Source of the DNA: Streptomyces sp. NBC_01255
GTDB lineage: Bacteria > Actinomycetota > Actinomycetes > Streptomycetales > Streptomycetaceae
Length of the DNA: 64,000 nt
Assembly: GCF_036226445.1 (NCBI RefSeq)
Contig: NZ_CP108474.1
Coordinates: forward strand, 1,054,001 to 1,118,000
Direction: 5' to 3'
The position numbers and the translations under genes were made by a program. Below are positions 16,763 to 24,683 of this stretch, one piece after another. Below the pieces are notes generated by a model, which was not told where the DNA came from, searched no databases, and worked only from the letters and a program-made list of their open reading frames with translations. Every line of letters begins with the position of its first letter. Positions within the stretch are counted from its first letter, which is position 1.

Positions 16763-17425
16763 CTACTCGTCGTCTGTGCAGAGGTGGGTAGTCAGGGCCA
16801 CACATGCCCACTCCTCCCAGGCGTCGGGGGACCAGCCCCGGTCGCGGACAAAGATCAGGTATAGCTCCGGACTGAGCAGCCCGTACAGCAGGTCGGCGGC
16901 GCGGGCGGTGTCGACGTCGGGGCGGGCGTCGGGCTTGGAGGTCAGCGCCTTCGCCGCGGCGTGCTGGACGGTGTAGCGCGGGTCGGGGCCGGCCGGCCAC
17001 TGCGCGGCGATCTCCGGGTCCGTGGCGGCCGCAGCCGCGATCAACGGCATGATCGGGGCGACCCGGCCGAGGATGTCGCGTACACCCCGTACGTGGGCGC
17101 GCAGTTGCCCGGCCGCGGTGGGCTCGGCGCACGCGCCGCGGAACCAGTCGCGGTCCATCGTGGCGACCGGTTCGACGTCGCCCGCGATGGACGTGTCGAC
17201 GACGTCCTTGAACAGCGCGCGCTTGTTTCGGAACACGAAGTACACGGTCTGGACGGCCACACCCGCGCGATCCGCAACCTCCTGAAGGCTTGTCGCACCG
17301 TACCCCTGCGCGACGAACAGCTCCCGCGCCGCCGCGACGATCTTCTCGCGGGTACGCCGCGAGCGTTCGGCCCTCTTGTCGGGGCGCTTGACGTTCTGTC
17401 CGTCGGATCCCTTGACCGCATCCAT
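16763..17425 (-). CDS. TetR-family transcriptional regulator
   Basis: The 220-residue protein has an N-terminal TetR helix-turn-helix at about residues 20-70 (RTREKIVAAARELFVAQGYG, then TSLQEVADRAGVAVQTVYFV). The ligand-binding helical domain includes DILGRVAPIMPLIAAAAATD and LLYGLLSPELYLIFVRDRGW. It is divergent from a methyltransferase gene with a 63-base gap holding a perfect inverted repeat, so it probably represses that gene and itself. The inducer is unknown. It lies between a dead Tn3 transposase and a serine recombinase, so the pair may have arrived as transposon cargo; that is inference. Confidence 0.92.
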   Translation of the reverse strand: MDAVKGSDGQNVKRPDKRAERSRRTREKIVAAARELFVAQGYGATSLQEVADRAGVAVQTVYFVFRNKRALFKDVVDTSIAGDVEPVATMDRDWFRGACAEPTAAGQLRAHVRGVRDILGRVAPIMPLIAAAAATDPEIAAQWPAGPDPRYTVQHAAAKALTSKPDARPDVDTARAADLLYGLLSPELYLIFVRDRGWSPDAWEEWACVALTTHLCTDDE

Positions 17426-17436
17426 GCCGGGAGTCT

Positions 17437-17461
17437 ATCTCTAGAGTCAGTCACTAGAGAT
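17437..17461. promoter_or_regulatory. Inverted-repeat operator between TetR regulator and methyltransferase
   Basis: ATCTCTAG (17437-17444) and CTAGAGAT (17454-17461) are perfect inverted copies with a 9-base spacer. The site begins 12 bases upstream of the TetR start codon and ends 28 bases before the methyltransferase ATG, so one bound repressor could block both. The 17-base centre-to-centre spacing is usual for TetR dimers. Confidence 0.75.
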
Positions 17462-17488
17462 GAACTCTAATTTCTTGGAGGGGTAGCG

Positions 17489-18115
17489 ATGAGTGAGACT
17501 CAGACGGCTGCGGAGCTCGAGCAAGAGGGTTTTGTGCGCCGCGTGTTGGAGGACTTCTACCGGGACGGCAAGCCGCCGTGGGACAGCGGCATCACGCCAC
17601 CCGAGCTCATGGCCCTGATAGAGGGGCCCGGTGCGCTGATGCCAGGCCAGGTCCTCGAACTCGGCTGCGGCACCGGGACCAACGCGGTGTACCTGGCCCG
17701 GCACGGCTGGCGAGTGGCGGCCGTCGACCTGGTCGACCGCGCGGTACGGCAGGCTCGGGAGAAGGCCGACGCTGCAGGAGCGGAAGTCACGGTGCTGTGC
17801 GGGGACGCCACCCGTCTCGACGAGGTGGGCGTGCCCGGCCCGTACGACCTGTTCTTCGACCTGAGCTGCTACTGCGGGATTCCACCGCACCGCCGCGACG
17901 CCTACGCCGCCGGCCTCACCAAGCGTGCCGCCCCCGGTGCGCGATTGCTGATGTTCGGGTACGGGCCCGGGGCGTTTGACGACTCGTGGTCCGGCGTCAC
18001 TGCGGACGAACTCAGCGCCAGGTTCGCTGGGTGGCAGCTGGACGACGTGACGCCCGGCACGAACCCGGTCCCGACTTTCTGGTTCACGCTGCGCCGCGGC
18101 GCCGGCTCTGCATGA
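17489..18115 (+). CDS. Class I SAM-dependent methyltransferase, thiopurine-methyltransferase-like
   Basis: The 208-residue enzyme has a DFYRDGKPPWDSGITPPELM lead followed by motif I VLELGCGTGTNAVYLARHGW, the acidic loop VAAVDLVDRAV, motif II region VLCGDATRLDEV and motif III YDLFFDLSCYCGIPPHRRDA. The opening PPWDSG and the GIPPxxR stretch resemble TPMT/TehB-like enzymes that methylate small thiols, selenium/tellurium compounds or similar toxicants. The real substrate is unknown. GGAGGGG lies eight bases before the ATG. Divergent TetR gene plus operator suggest inducible expression. Confidence 0.9.
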   Translation: MSETQTAAELEQEGFVRRVLEDFYRDGKPPWDSGITPPELMALIEGPGALMPGQVLELGCGTGTNAVYLARHGWRVAAVDLVDRAVRQAREKADAAGAEVTVLCGDATRLDEVGVPGPYDLFFDLSCYCGIPPHRRDAYAAGLTKRAAPGARLLMFGYGPGAFDDSWSGVTADELSARFAGWQLDDVTPGTNPVPTFWFTLRRGAGSA

Positions 18116-18186
18116 GCTCAGTCGCACCGGGCAGCTTCGGGCTGCGGCTGTCGCGCGCGGCCGTTCTCAAACGAACATCTGTGAGA

Positions 18187-18199
18187 GTTCTGCGAGAAC
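18187..18199. promoter_or_regulatory. Short palindrome upstream of the recombinase, possible recombination subsite
   Basis: GTTCT-GCG-AGAAC (18187-18199) is a perfect palindrome in the 176 bases before the serine recombinase. Related GAGA/CTCG-containing half-sites lie further along (near 18225-18290). Tn3-type resolvases bind such subsites in res sites located beside their own genes, so this could be part of a res site or an autoregulatory operator. No full three-subsite structure was recognised. Confidence 0.35.
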
Positions 18200-18291
18200 C
18201 CTAGGAGTGATCACGTTTCCGCAGGTCGCCGTTCGCAGAAGTCCTCTCGAAACCGGCGTGTTGTGCGAGGCGGTTCCGAGAGACTGCCGCC

Positions 18292-19311
18292 ATGGATCTC
18301 ACGCCCGATCAGGCCGCATTGGCGGTGGAACGTCACGACTGCCCGAACTGTGACGCACCCGTCGGAAGCGCCTGCCGCACCCGGGGCGGGAAGACAGCCG
18401 CGAAGTACCACACCCCGCGTTTCGTCCTGGTCCCAGCGCTCCGCAAGGAACCGGAGATCCCCGTCCCCGCCGACCGGCTCCCCGGACGCGCGTGGAAGCA
18501 GGGCCCCGCGCTCGCCGCCGTCCCCGCGCCCCGCACCGAGCGGCCCGTCAGGATCGGGTACGCGAGGACGTCAACCGCCCGCCAGGAACTGGCGAGCCAG
18601 CTCGAAGCCCTCCACCGCGCGGAGTGCCACAAGGTCTTCAAGGAACAGATCAGCACCCGCATCAAGATCCGGCCCGAGCTCGAGAAGGCACTCGCACTGG
18701 CCCTCCAGTTCAAGGAGGCCGCCCCCGAGACGCCGGTCATCTTCACCGTCCACGAACTCAAGCGGCTCGCCCGCAACGCGGCCGAGCTGATGACCCTGTC
18801 CGCCGAGCTCCAGGCAGGTGGCATCCAGCCCGAACTCCTCACCGGCCCGCTCACCGGCGTCTACGACCCCAACGGCATGGGCGCCATGTTCTTCGCCGTA
18901 CTCGCGGTGGCCGGGCAGATCGAGCGCAACTACATCCGGGAGAAGACCCTGGAGGGCCAGGTCACCGCGGCGGCCAAGGGGAACCACGGCGGACGCCCGA
19001 AGGTCATCGACGACGACATGCTCACCTTCGCCGTCGCCCTCAAGGACAAGGGCGTACCCGTCCCCGAGATCGCCAAGAAGCTGGTCATCAAGACTGGGAA
19101 AAACGCGGGCAAGCACCCCTCGATCGCCTCGCTCTACCGGGCGCTCGCCGAAGCTGAGGAGGGCGCGGTGGACGATGGCCCGCCTCTGCGGCCCAAGCCC
19201 GTCCGCATCCGCCGGCCCGGGGAGCCGCTCACCCCCGAGAAGATCGACCTCCGCGAACGTCTCCAGTTCCAGCCTCACCCGAACGTGGAGATCAGCAGCC
19301 GGAACCAATGA
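18292..19311 (+). CDS. Serine recombinase (resolvase family) with N-terminal zinc-finger-like region
   Basis: The 339-residue protein starts with a Cys cluster CPNCDAPVGSACRTRGG (residues 18-34), seen in actinobacterial recombinases of this type. The resolvase catalytic domain from about residue 87 opens with IGYARTSTARQELASQLEAL, where the Ser of YARTS is the nucleophile position. FKEQISTRIKIRPELEKALA and FTVHELKRLARNAAEL (the conserved Arg pair) follow, then GPLTGVYDPNGMGAMFFAVL. The long helix and a helix-turn-helix tail (GGRPKVIDDDMLTFAVALKD, then KLVIKTGKNAGKHPSIASLY) complete it. It likely resolves Tn3-like cointegrates or inverts DNA. Its stop overlaps the start of the next gene (ATGA), implying translational coupling. 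Confidence 0.9.
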   Translation: MDLTPDQAALAVERHDCPNCDAPVGSACRTRGGKTAAKYHTPRFVLVPALRKEPEIPVPADRLPGRAWKQGPALAAVPAPRTERPVRIGYARTSTARQELASQLEALHRAECHKVFKEQISTRIKIRPELEKALALALQFKEAAPETPVIFTVHELKRLARNAAELMTLSAELQAGGIQPELLTGPLTGVYDPNGMGAMFFAVLAVAGQIERNYIREKTLEGQVTAAAKGNHGGRPKVIDDDMLTFAVALKDKGVPVPEIAKKLVIKTGKNAGKHPSIASLYRALAEAEEGAVDDGPPLRPKPVRIRRPGEPLTPEKIDLRERLQFQPHPNVEISSRNQ

Positions 19312-19838
19312 TCAATCTCAGCGCCAACGGCTGTACGGATGTTCCCCATGGCCGCAACACCCTGCCGGCGATCGGGGCCTTCTCGCTGCCTGTCTGGCAG
19401 CCGACCCTCCGTACGACCGACCTGCCCGTCACCGTCCGATACACCACCACCGGTCGGTTCGGCACGACCGATCTCCAGGGCCGCCTGTCCACCTTCAGCC
19501 GCATCGTCCACACCATCGGCCAGGAGGCCGACCACCCCGGTGGCACAGCCGCGCTCCTGGGCTCCGGCACCCGGCTGTTCGCGATGCGCGGACCGGACGG
19601 TGTGGAGGTCAACGGCCTCGGGGACGCCCAGCGCACGCTGCGGGTCCTGGGCGCGGCCGGTGTCACCTCCGGCGTCCTGCGATTGACCGGGGCGGACCAA
19701 GCCGTACTGGCCGACATGATCAGGCGGCAAGCGGACGTCCTGCCGCCGGACGCCCGCGCCATCCATCCCGGCATCCGCTATCACGCCGGGCGGATCGCGG
19801 AGAGGAACCGCACCTTCGAGCGGCGACCGACAAGGTGA
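19308..19838 (+). CDS. Unknown protein translationally coupled to the serine recombinase
   Basis: The 176-residue product starts at an ATG overlapping the recombinase stop by four bases. I do not recognise a family. Visible features are a beta-rich N-terminal half (LPAIGAFSLPVWQPTL, then LPVTVRYTTTGRFGTTDLQG), a central helix with RIVHTIGQEADHPGG, a second beta unit GVEVNGLGDAQRTLRVLGAA, and a C-terminal helix with Asp/Met/Arg-rich QAVLADMIRRQADVLPPDAR then IHPGIRYHAGRIAERN. No signal peptide or membrane segment. The tight coupling suggests it acts with the recombinase, for example as accessory or directionality protein, but this is pure inference. Confidence 0.65.
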   Translation: MINLSANGCTDVPHGRNTLPAIGAFSLPVWQPTLRTTDLPVTVRYTTTGRFGTTDLQGRLSTFSRIVHTIGQEADHPGGTAALLGSGTRLFAMRGPDGVEVNGLGDAQRTLRVLGAAGVTSGVLRLTGADQAVLADMIRRQADVLPPDARAIHPGIRYHAGRIAERNRTFERRPTR

Positions 19839-19904
19839 GCTCCGGGAAGCCCTCCAGCCGTACGCGCGTGAACCCGTGCGGCTGAGGGCTTCCCGGTCTC
19901 GCAC

Positions 19905-20090
19905 CCGGGGACGGCCGACGGCTTGTCGGTAGCGGAACAGGCCGGCGGGGTCGTAGCGTCGTTCGACGGCGAACAGGCGGTCGTAGTTGCGGCCGTAGTA
20001 GGCGTGCTGCCAGTCGGGCAGGTCGGGTCCGGGAAGTTGACGTAGGCCGCGCGGGTGTCGAGGCGTCGGCGGAGCCTGACGCCCGCAGCT
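19905..20090 (-). pseudogene. C-terminal (BBE) end of a FAD-linked oxidoreductase, frameshifted
   Basis: Reading leftward, LRRRLDTRAAYVNFPDP lies in one frame and DLPDWQHAYYGRNYDRLFAV, then RRYDPAGLFRYRQAVG, in the next; a one-base shift separates them near 20025. This is the conserved berberine-bridge (BBE) C-terminal segment of secreted FAD oxidases. The FAD-binding domain is missing and the frame runs on past the usual end, so only this scrap survives, adjoining the recombinase module. Confidence 0.65.
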
Positions 20091-20217
20091 GATCCGGACA
20101 GGGCTGAAGCCCGAGCCGTACAACAGGCTCGGGCTTCAGGTCGTGCACCATCGTGCACGAGGCGTGGCGCGCGCCTCCCGGACGGGCGCCCCGCTCACTG
20201 GTTTCAGTGCCAGTACT

Positions 20218-21417
20218 TCATGGTCGTACCCCCTCCCCCGCTCTCGGGCGCAGAGTGACCTCGAAGCGGTCGAGACCGCGGAGGGTCAGATTGCGCCGGT
20301 GTTCCGGTTCCGCGACTCCCCGTGCGTCCGGGTAGTCCCTGGCCAGGGCCCCGAGGACCGATCCGGCGAGCCGGATCGCCATGGACGCGCCCAGACAGGC
20401 ATGGGCTCCGCGTCCGAACCCGAGGTGCGGGTTCGGGGTGCGGTCGAGTCGCAGCTCTGTGGGGTGGTCGAAGCGGAGCGGGTCGTGGTTGGCCGCGCCC
20501 AGGAGGAGCGTGACCGGATCACCCGCTCTCATCGTGACGCCACCCAGTTCGGTGTCGGTGACGCAGACCCGGGCGTCCGCCTGGACGGGTGCGTCGTACC
20601 GGATGAGTTCGTCCACGGCGGAGGCCGGGGTCGCCCGGAAGGCGGCCGGCGCGCCGGGGGTGGTGAGGAGTGCGGCGGCGGCGTTGCCGAGGAGCCGCGA
20701 GGCGGATTCGTAGCCGGCGTGGAGGACTGCGCGCAGACTGTTCCGGAGAATCGTTTCCTCTACGCCGCTGTCCGCCGCGTGCTCGGCGACGTGGGCGATG
20801 AGCCCTTCCTTGGGCGGATCCGCGAGCCATCCGCCGGCGTACTCGGCGAGCCGGGCCCTGGCCGCGACGGCGGGCTCGTGCTTCTCCGGCCACAGGCCGG
20901 CGTCCATGCCGTCGACGACGGTACGGGACATGGGCACGAACCAGTCGAGCTCGGGGGCCGGTACGCCGAGGAAGGCGGTGACGAAGCGCAGCGCGACCGG
21001 TTCGGCCAGCTCCCCGACGAAGTCGAACGAGGGTTTCTCTGCCAACTCCGCGAGCAGGTCCGCGATTTCGAGGTCCAGACCGTCGTGCAGCGCCCGTCGG
21101 TCCTGGGCCCGGAATCCGTCGAGGAGCAGGTGCCGGATTGCCGTGTGCTCGGGCGGGTCGAGGGTCTGCACGCTGAGCAGCGGCGCGGGGATGTCCTCCC
21201 CGGCGCGGCGCCAGTCGGAGGCGAACCGGTGACTGTCGGTGAGGACGGCGAGGCAGTCGGCGTGCCGGGTCAGCACCCAGGAGCCGAGCAGCTCATGCCA
21301 GAAGACGGGGGTGGACTCACGCATCAGGGCGTACGCGGGGTACGGGTTCCGCAGGTTCGACGGACGGACCAGGTCCAGGATCGGGTCCACAGCGTTCACA
21401 GCTGCCGCTTGCTCCAC
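20218..21417 (-). CDS. Cytochrome P450
   Basis: The 399-residue P450 has the expected landmarks: I-helix LHAGYESASRLLGNA (the usual acid-alcohol pair appears as Glu-Ser), ExxR as ELIR followed by YDAPVQADARVCVTDTELGG, and the haem loop FGRGAHACLG with the proximal Cys. Bacterial soluble class, needs ferredoxin and reductase from elsewhere. Start chosen at the GTG at 21417 because GGGGGAG lies nine bases upstream; an upstream GTG at 21438 is less well placed. Divergent from a second P450 gene. Substrate unknown; no biosynthetic core gene is nearby, so it may be a stand-alone tailoring or detoxifying enzyme. Confidence 0.92.
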   Translation of the reverse strand: MEQAAAVNAVDPILDLVRPSNLRNPYPAYALMRESTPVFWHELLGSWVLTRHADCLAVLTDSHRFASDWRRAGEDIPAPLLSVQTLDPPEHTAIRHLLLDGFRAQDRRALHDGLDLEIADLLAELAEKPSFDFVGELAEPVALRFVTAFLGVPAPELDWFVPMSRTVVDGMDAGLWPEKHEPAVAARARLAEYAGGWLADPPKEGLIAHVAEHAADSGVEETILRNSLRAVLHAGYESASRLLGNAAAALLTTPGAPAAFRATPASAVDELIRYDAPVQADARVCVTDTELGGVTMRAGDPVTLLLGAANHDPLRFDHPTELRLDRTPNPHLGFGRGAHACLGASMAIRLAGSVLGALARDYPDARGVAEPEHRRNLTLRGLDRFEVTLRPRAGEGVRP

Positions 21418-21553
21418 GAAACATCTCCCCCTTCGCACACGGCCTGGTTGAGGCCTTCATTGCCGACGAGTCGAGCTGTACGAGACGTGGATCCACCGGT
21501 GGGCGGAGCGTCTCGCTGGTGTGCCACCGGCGGTTCGCCGGTCCTTCCCCGTG

Positions 21554-21573
21554 CATCATTCGTACATCATTCG
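21554..21573. promoter_or_regulatory. Direct repeats between the two divergent P450 genes
   Basis: CATCATTCG occurs at 21554-21562 and again at 21565-21573, an 11-base period (one helical turn), about 90 bases before the second P450 start and 140 before the first. Phased direct repeats in a divergent promoter could be an activator site. Evidence is spacing only. Confidence 0.35.
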
Positions 21574-21665
21574 AGCCGAGCGCCGGTGACGCTACCACGC
21601 AACTGAGGCGGCTGGTATGACTACCTGCCACAGATCTTTCACAAAGCTTCGGGGAGTTACGGAAG

Positions 21666-22892
21666 ATGACCGGCCAAGACCAGACGATTGTTCACGATGT
21701 CCCGGTAAACGTCGCCCAACAGCCCAACCCCTACCCCCTCTTCGAGCGCATCCGTGAGCACGGCGTCGTCCAGCGCGTCCGGCTGAATCCCACCCTTGAG
21801 GTCTGGATGGTCACCGGCTACGACGAGGCGGTCGCCGCGCTCACCGACCCCCGGCTCAGCAGTAGTCCCGTCGGGGTCAACGGACTTGAGGAGGAGATGG
21901 CCCATCAGGAGCGCACCAACGTCCTGATGGCCAGCATGCTCGTCGCCAACGGCGAGGACCACACGCGGCTGCGCAACCTCGTCTCGAAGGCCTTCACCTT
22001 CCGTCGTGTGGAGCAGATGGCGCCCCGCGTCCAGGCGCACACCGACGCCTTCCTCGACGCCTTCGCGGCACGCGGATCCGCCGATCTCGTCTCCGAGTTC
22101 GCCCTCCCGCTGCCCATGGCCGTACTCAGTGAACTCATCGGCATCCCGGCCGAGGGACAGCCCGACTTCGCCCGCCTCGCGGTCGGCCTCATCATGCCGC
22201 CCAACACGCCCGAGCGACTCGCCAAGGGAGCCCAGGCGCGGGCCGAACTCACCGAGTTCTTCGAGCCGTTGATCGCCCAGCGCAAGGCCGACCCGAAGGA
22301 CGACCTGCTGAGCGCCCTGTGCGCCGCGCAGGCCGAGGAGCGGATCAGCGACCGTGAGCTGACGGCCATGACGATCCTGCTCACGCTGGCCGGTCACGAG
22401 ACGACGGCGAGCCTCGTCGCCAACGGCGTCCACGCGCTCCTCCGCCACCCCGAGCAGTTCGCCGCGCTCCGGGACGACCCCTCGCTGCTTCCCGGCGCGA
22501 TCGAGGAACTGCTGCGCTACGAGGGCCCGGTGAGCCGGGGTGTCGCACGCTTCACCGTCGACACGTACGAGATCGGCGGGGTGACCATCCCGGCGGGCGA
22601 GATGATCATCATCGGGCTCGCCGCGGCCAACCGCGACCCGGCCCGATACGACCGCGCCGACATCCTCGACATCGCACGTCGCGAGGTCCCGCAACAGCTT
22701 GCTTTCGGCCACGGTGTGCATTTCTGCCTGGGCGCCCCGCTGGCCCGGGCCGAGGCCCGGATCGCCATCGGCACCCTGCTGCGCCGCTTCCCGGATCTGC
22801 GGCTCGCGGACCCGGACGCGGATCTGACCCGGCGTGAGGGCATCCTGCGGGGCATGGCGACGCTGCCGGTCGTGTTCACGCCGGAGGGCTGA
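21666..22892 (+). CDS. Cytochrome P450, CYP107/CYP105-like
   Basis: A complete 408-residue P450. Key blocks are ANGEDHTRLRNLVSKAFT (C-helix), the I-helix LTLAGHETTASLVANGVHAL with the canonical AGHETT, EELLRYEGPVSRGVARFT (ExxR plus following loop) and the haem loop FGHGVHFCLGAPLARAEA. It resembles macrolide-type CYP107 enzymes by its EELLRYEGPV and AGHETTA pattern, but substrate is unknown. GGGGAG precedes the ATG. Its stop codon falls in the first unit of a 16-base tandem repeat. Confidence 0.94.
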   Translation: MTGQDQTIVHDVPVNVAQQPNPYPLFERIREHGVVQRVRLNPTLEVWMVTGYDEAVAALTDPRLSSSPVGVNGLEEEMAHQERTNVLMASMLVANGEDHTRLRNLVSKAFTFRRVEQMAPRVQAHTDAFLDAFAARGSADLVSEFALPLPMAVLSELIGIPAEGQPDFARLAVGLIMPPNTPERLAKGAQARAELTEFFEPLIAQRKADPKDDLLSALCAAQAEERISDRELTAMTILLTLAGHETTASLVANGVHALLRHPEQFAALRDDPSLLPGAIEELLRYEGPVSRGVARFTVDTYEIGGVTIPAGEMIIIGLAAANRDPARYDRADILDIARREVPQQLAFGHGVHFCLGAPLARAEARIAIGTLLRRFPDLRLADPDADLTRREGILRGMATLPVVFTPEG

Positions 22893-22962
22893 GTCCACGG
22901 AAGGCTGAGTCCACGGAAGGCTGAGTCCGCGGAGGGCTGAGTCCGCGGAGGGCTGAGCCGGT
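22883..22962. repeat. Five copies of a 16-base tandem repeat at the P450 stop codon
   Basis: Units of the form GGARGGCTGAGTCCRC repeat five times, the last one diverged. The first unit overlaps the final P450 codons and carries its TGA, so every unit contains an in-register TGAG. The array looks like slippage expansion of the gene end; if the first stop were lost the next unit would supply another only after a frame change (16 is not a multiple of 3). Confidence 0.85.
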
Positions 22963-23005
22963 GGTGCACGGGGGGCGCGTCACGCGCCCGGCGTACGGGG
23001 GCGTG

Positions 23006-23917
23006 TCACACGCGGCCGCGCAGGGCGGCCGCGTAGGCGTCGTCGGGGTCGAGGCGGCGCAGTTCCTCGGCGATCAGCTCGGCGGTGGTCCGGACCTTGA
23101 GGGCGAGGACCCGGCTGGGCTGGCCGGGGATGGCCAGCCGGGCCACCGGGCCCTCCGGCCGGTCGATGCGGATCTCCCCGTCGGGCGTACCCATGCGGAC
23201 GGCCGTGACGACCGGGCCGTCGGTGACGATCCGGTCGACGGGGACGCCGAGGCGGACCTCGAACCAGCGGGCGAGGAGTTCGGCGCTGGGGTTCTCCGCC
23301 TCGCTCTCGACGGCCGCCGAGGTCACGGACGCCCGGGCCTGGTCGAGCGCGGCGGCGAGCATCGAGCGCCACGGGGTGAGCCGGGTCCAGGCGAGGTCCG
23401 TGTCACCGGGGGCGTAGGACGCGGCCCGCGCCTCCAGGGCGGTGAGCGGGTCCTCGACCGCGTACATGTCGGTGATGCGGCGCTGGGCGAGTACACCCAG
23501 GGGGTCCCGGGAGGGGACCTCGGGGGCGTCGACGGGCCACCAGACGACGACCGGGGCGTCCGGCAGCAGCAGGGGCAGGACCACGGAGTCGGCGCGGGCG
23601 CCGAGTTCGCCGTGGAGACGGAGCAGGACCGTCTCGCCCGAACCGGCGTCGGCGCCGAGGCGGACCTCGGCGTCGAGCCGGGTCTCGTGCCGCCCGCGGG
23701 GCGAGCGGGCGTGGCGCTTGATGACGACGAGGATGCGGGAGGGGTGTTCCCGGGAGGCGTCGTTGGCGGCCTTCACCGCGTCGTAGGCGTTCTCCTCGTC
23801 CGTGACGACGAGCAGCGTGAGCACGACGCCGACGGCGGGGGTGCCGACGGCCCGCCGGCCCTCCAGGATCGCCTTGTTGATCTTGCTGGAATTGGTGTCC
23901 GTCAGATCGATCTTCAT
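23006..23917 (-). CDS. opcA: OpcA, glucose-6-phosphate dehydrogenase assembly protein
   Basis: The 303-residue product starts MKIDLTDTNSSKINKAILEG and contains AVGVVLTLLVVTDEENAYDA, SREHPSRILVVIKRHARSPR, LPLLLPDAPVVVWWPVDAPE and DPLGVLAQRRITDMYAVEDP, a full match to actinobacterial OpcA, which activates Zwf by redox-linked assembly. In Streptomyces opcA normally sits between zwf and pgl; here neither neighbour is present. It is a lone copy, probably a paralogue next to a DoxX gene 32 bases upstream with which it may be co-transcribed. Confidence 0.92.
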   Translation of the reverse strand: MKIDLTDTNSSKINKAILEGRRAVGTPAVGVVLTLLVVTDEENAYDAVKAANDASREHPSRILVVIKRHARSPRGRHETRLDAEVRLGADAGSGETVLLRLHGELGARADSVVLPLLLPDAPVVVWWPVDAPEVPSRDPLGVLAQRRITDMYAVEDPLTALEARAASYAPGDTDLAWTRLTPWRSMLAAALDQARASVTSAAVESEAENPSAELLARWFEVRLGVPVDRIVTDGPVVTAVRMGTPDGEIRIDRPEGPVARLAIPGQPSRVLALKVRTTAELIAEELRRLDPDDAYAAALRGRV

Positions 23918-23949
23918 GTGCGGCGCCCGTCCCTTCCTCTGCGGCGAGC

Positions 23950-24504
23950 CTAACGCTCCTCGCCGGGTGCGGCGTCCGCCGGTTCGTCGTCCTCCGCGGG
24001 CGCCCGGTCCTGGGCGCGGCGGCCGACCACGGCGGCCGCGGCGATCGCCGTGCCGAGGAAGGCGGTCGCCACGACCCACGGCCGGTCGAGGACGTGGCAG
24101 GTGGCGTGGTCCAGGGAGTACCGGCCGGCGCCGGCGATGCCGATCGCGGCGGCGGTGAAGCCGAGGAAGGCCGGGTACTCGTACCCGCCGGCGTGGGCGA
24201 AGAAGCCGGCCGGGGCGTGGACGGCGACGGCTCCCGCCATGGCCCCGGCCGCGGCGGCGCCGGCGGCCGGGGTGGCCAGACCGAGGGCGAGGAGGACACC
24301 GCCGCCCGCCTCGCCGAGACCGGCGGCGATCGCGCTCTCCCGGCCGGGCGAGAAGCCCATCGCCTCCATGCCCTTGGCGGTGCCTTCGAGGCCGCTGCCG
24401 CCGAACCAGCCGAACAGCTTCTGCGTCCCGTGCGCGGCGAGTACGGCGCCGGTGCCGACCCGCAGCACGAGCAACCCGAGGTCACGTCGGTTGAGCTGGG
24501 TCAT
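23950..24504 (-). CDS. DoxX-family membrane protein
   Basis: The 184-residue protein has four hydrophobic segments. It begins RRDLGLLVLRVGTGAVLAAH, then GTQKLFGWFGGSGLEGTAKG and the helices GLGEAGGGVLLALGLATPAA, AMAGAVAVHAPAGFF and PAFLGFTAAAIGIAGAG. The R.GTGAVLAAHG.QKLF.WFGG pattern is the DoxX signature. Members are linked to thiol stress or terminal oxidases, but the function is not settled. ATG at 24504 follows GGAGA. OpcA follows after 32 bases; Zwf/OpcA function is also redox-linked, so co-transcription would make sense. Confidence 0.88.
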   Translation of the reverse strand: MTQLNRRDLGLLVLRVGTGAVLAAHGTQKLFGWFGGSGLEGTAKGMEAMGFSPGRESAIAAGLGEAGGGVLLALGLATPAAGAAAAGAMAGAVAVHAPAGFFAHAGGYEYPAFLGFTAAAIGIAGAGRYSLDHATCHVLDRPWVVATAFLGTAIAAAAVVGRRAQDRAPAEDDEPADAAPGEER

Positions 24505-24683
24505 GAGGGGGTCTCCGTAATGTGCGGGGAGGCGGACTCGTACGCCGTCCACTCTCGGCCCGCTCCCCCGGCCGCGCCGCCCGGGAGCCTCTTCCCCTGC
24601 TCCATCGGAGTCATCTTTTGCGGCATTTGTCCCGCGTTGCTTTAGTGAGGGAGCTGTGGCCGTCCCGAAGAGAGTGGGTACGC

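Noticed and set aside
20143..21606. Plus-strand frame of 487 codons opposite the first P450
   Set aside because: Gly/Val/Arg-rich antisense frame without motifs.
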